Source: Lachnospiraceae bacterium
GTDB taxonomy: Bacteria > Bacillota > Clostridia > Lachnospirales > Lachnospiraceae
DNA: 5,612 bases
Direction of reading: 5' to 3'
Assembly (NCBI GenBank): GCA_009774175.1
Contig: VSNG01000052.1
Location: 1 to 5,612, forward strand
Part shown: one piece after another, positions 5,539 through 5,612 of the stretch
How positions within the stretch are numbered: the first letter of the stretch is position 1
Layout of the letters: every line of letters begins with the position of its first letter
Program-made: the position numbers and the translations under genes
Notes under the pieces: model-generated
The model's input: the letters and a program-made list of their open reading frames with translations, nothing else
Database searches by the model: none
Told to the model about the DNA's origin: nothing

Positions 5539-5612
5539 GTGCGCCCAGCAAAGGGTATAGTGTTTCATGGGTGGAAATCCCATTCGGTAAGAGTCTAGCC
5601 AACTCACCGATA
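5539..5612 (+). ncRNA. group II intron, 5' end (domain I start), truncated by the window
   Basis: From 5539 the sequence reads GTGCGCCCAGCAAAGGG, the conserved GUGYG-type 5' end of bacterial group II introns. It is followed by a small stem (ATGGG 5567-5571 with CCCAT 5579-5583) and the typical domain I string CGGTAAGAGTCTAGC and CAACTCACCGA. I recognise this arrangement from clostridial group II introns, which usually continue with a reverse transcriptase/maturase gene in domain IV. The intron is a self-splicing, retrohoming ribozyme; here only its first 74 nt are present. It lies in the plus orientation, about 100 nt upstream of the -35 of the leftward gene, so it probably does not interrupt that gene. 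Catalytic domain V and any protein lie outside the window, so activity cannot be judged. Confidence 0.75.

Overview
The window reads as a low-to-mid G+C Firmicute, most likely a gut clostridium of the Lachnospiraceae type. The grounds are strong AGGAGG-type ribosome binding sites, tightly packed genes, a clostridial-style group II intron end, and an IS30-like transposase start that I associate with such genomes. No species can be named from the sequence alone.

The centre (about 361-4928) is one rightward operon of five genes. It encodes an ABC-type lantibiotic/antimicrobial-peptide immunity transporter, namely a LanF-like ATPase and LanE-like and LanG-like permeases. These are followed by an OmpR-type response regulator and a membrane histidine kinase. 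lanF-lanE are 3 nt apart, lanE-lanG overlap by 8 nt, lanG-lanR are 36 nt apart, and lanR-lanK overlap by 10 nt. A sigma-A-type promoter with an extended -10 lies about 285 nt upstream of the first gene, and an imperfect hairpin terminator begins right after the kinase stop. No lantibiotic precursor, LanB/C/M modification enzyme, LanT exporter or protease is visible. The module therefore looks like a free-standing sense-and-expel system of the CprABC-CprRK kind: the kinase senses a peptide, the regulator is phosphorylated and probably activates its own operon, and the LanFEG complex moves peptide away from the membrane.

The left flank (1-330) is mobile-element debris. It holds the promoter, ribosome binding site and first 15 or so codons of an IS30-like transposase on the minus strand, joined abruptly to what looks like the other end of the element, with imperfect inverted repeats at about 133-146 and 313-327. 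A 26-bp near-palindrome lies further left.

The right flank (4930-5612) begins with two large hairpins between convergent genes. One is a textbook terminator for a small leftward gene. The other can fold in two mutually exclusive ways. The leftward gene encodes an unrecognised 102-residue protein, starts at TTG, and has its own promoter and a strong ribosome binding site. From about 5539 to the edge the sequence matches the 5' end of a bacterial group II intron, cut off by the window. Mobile-element sequence on both sides suggests that the operon sits in an accessory or transferred region.
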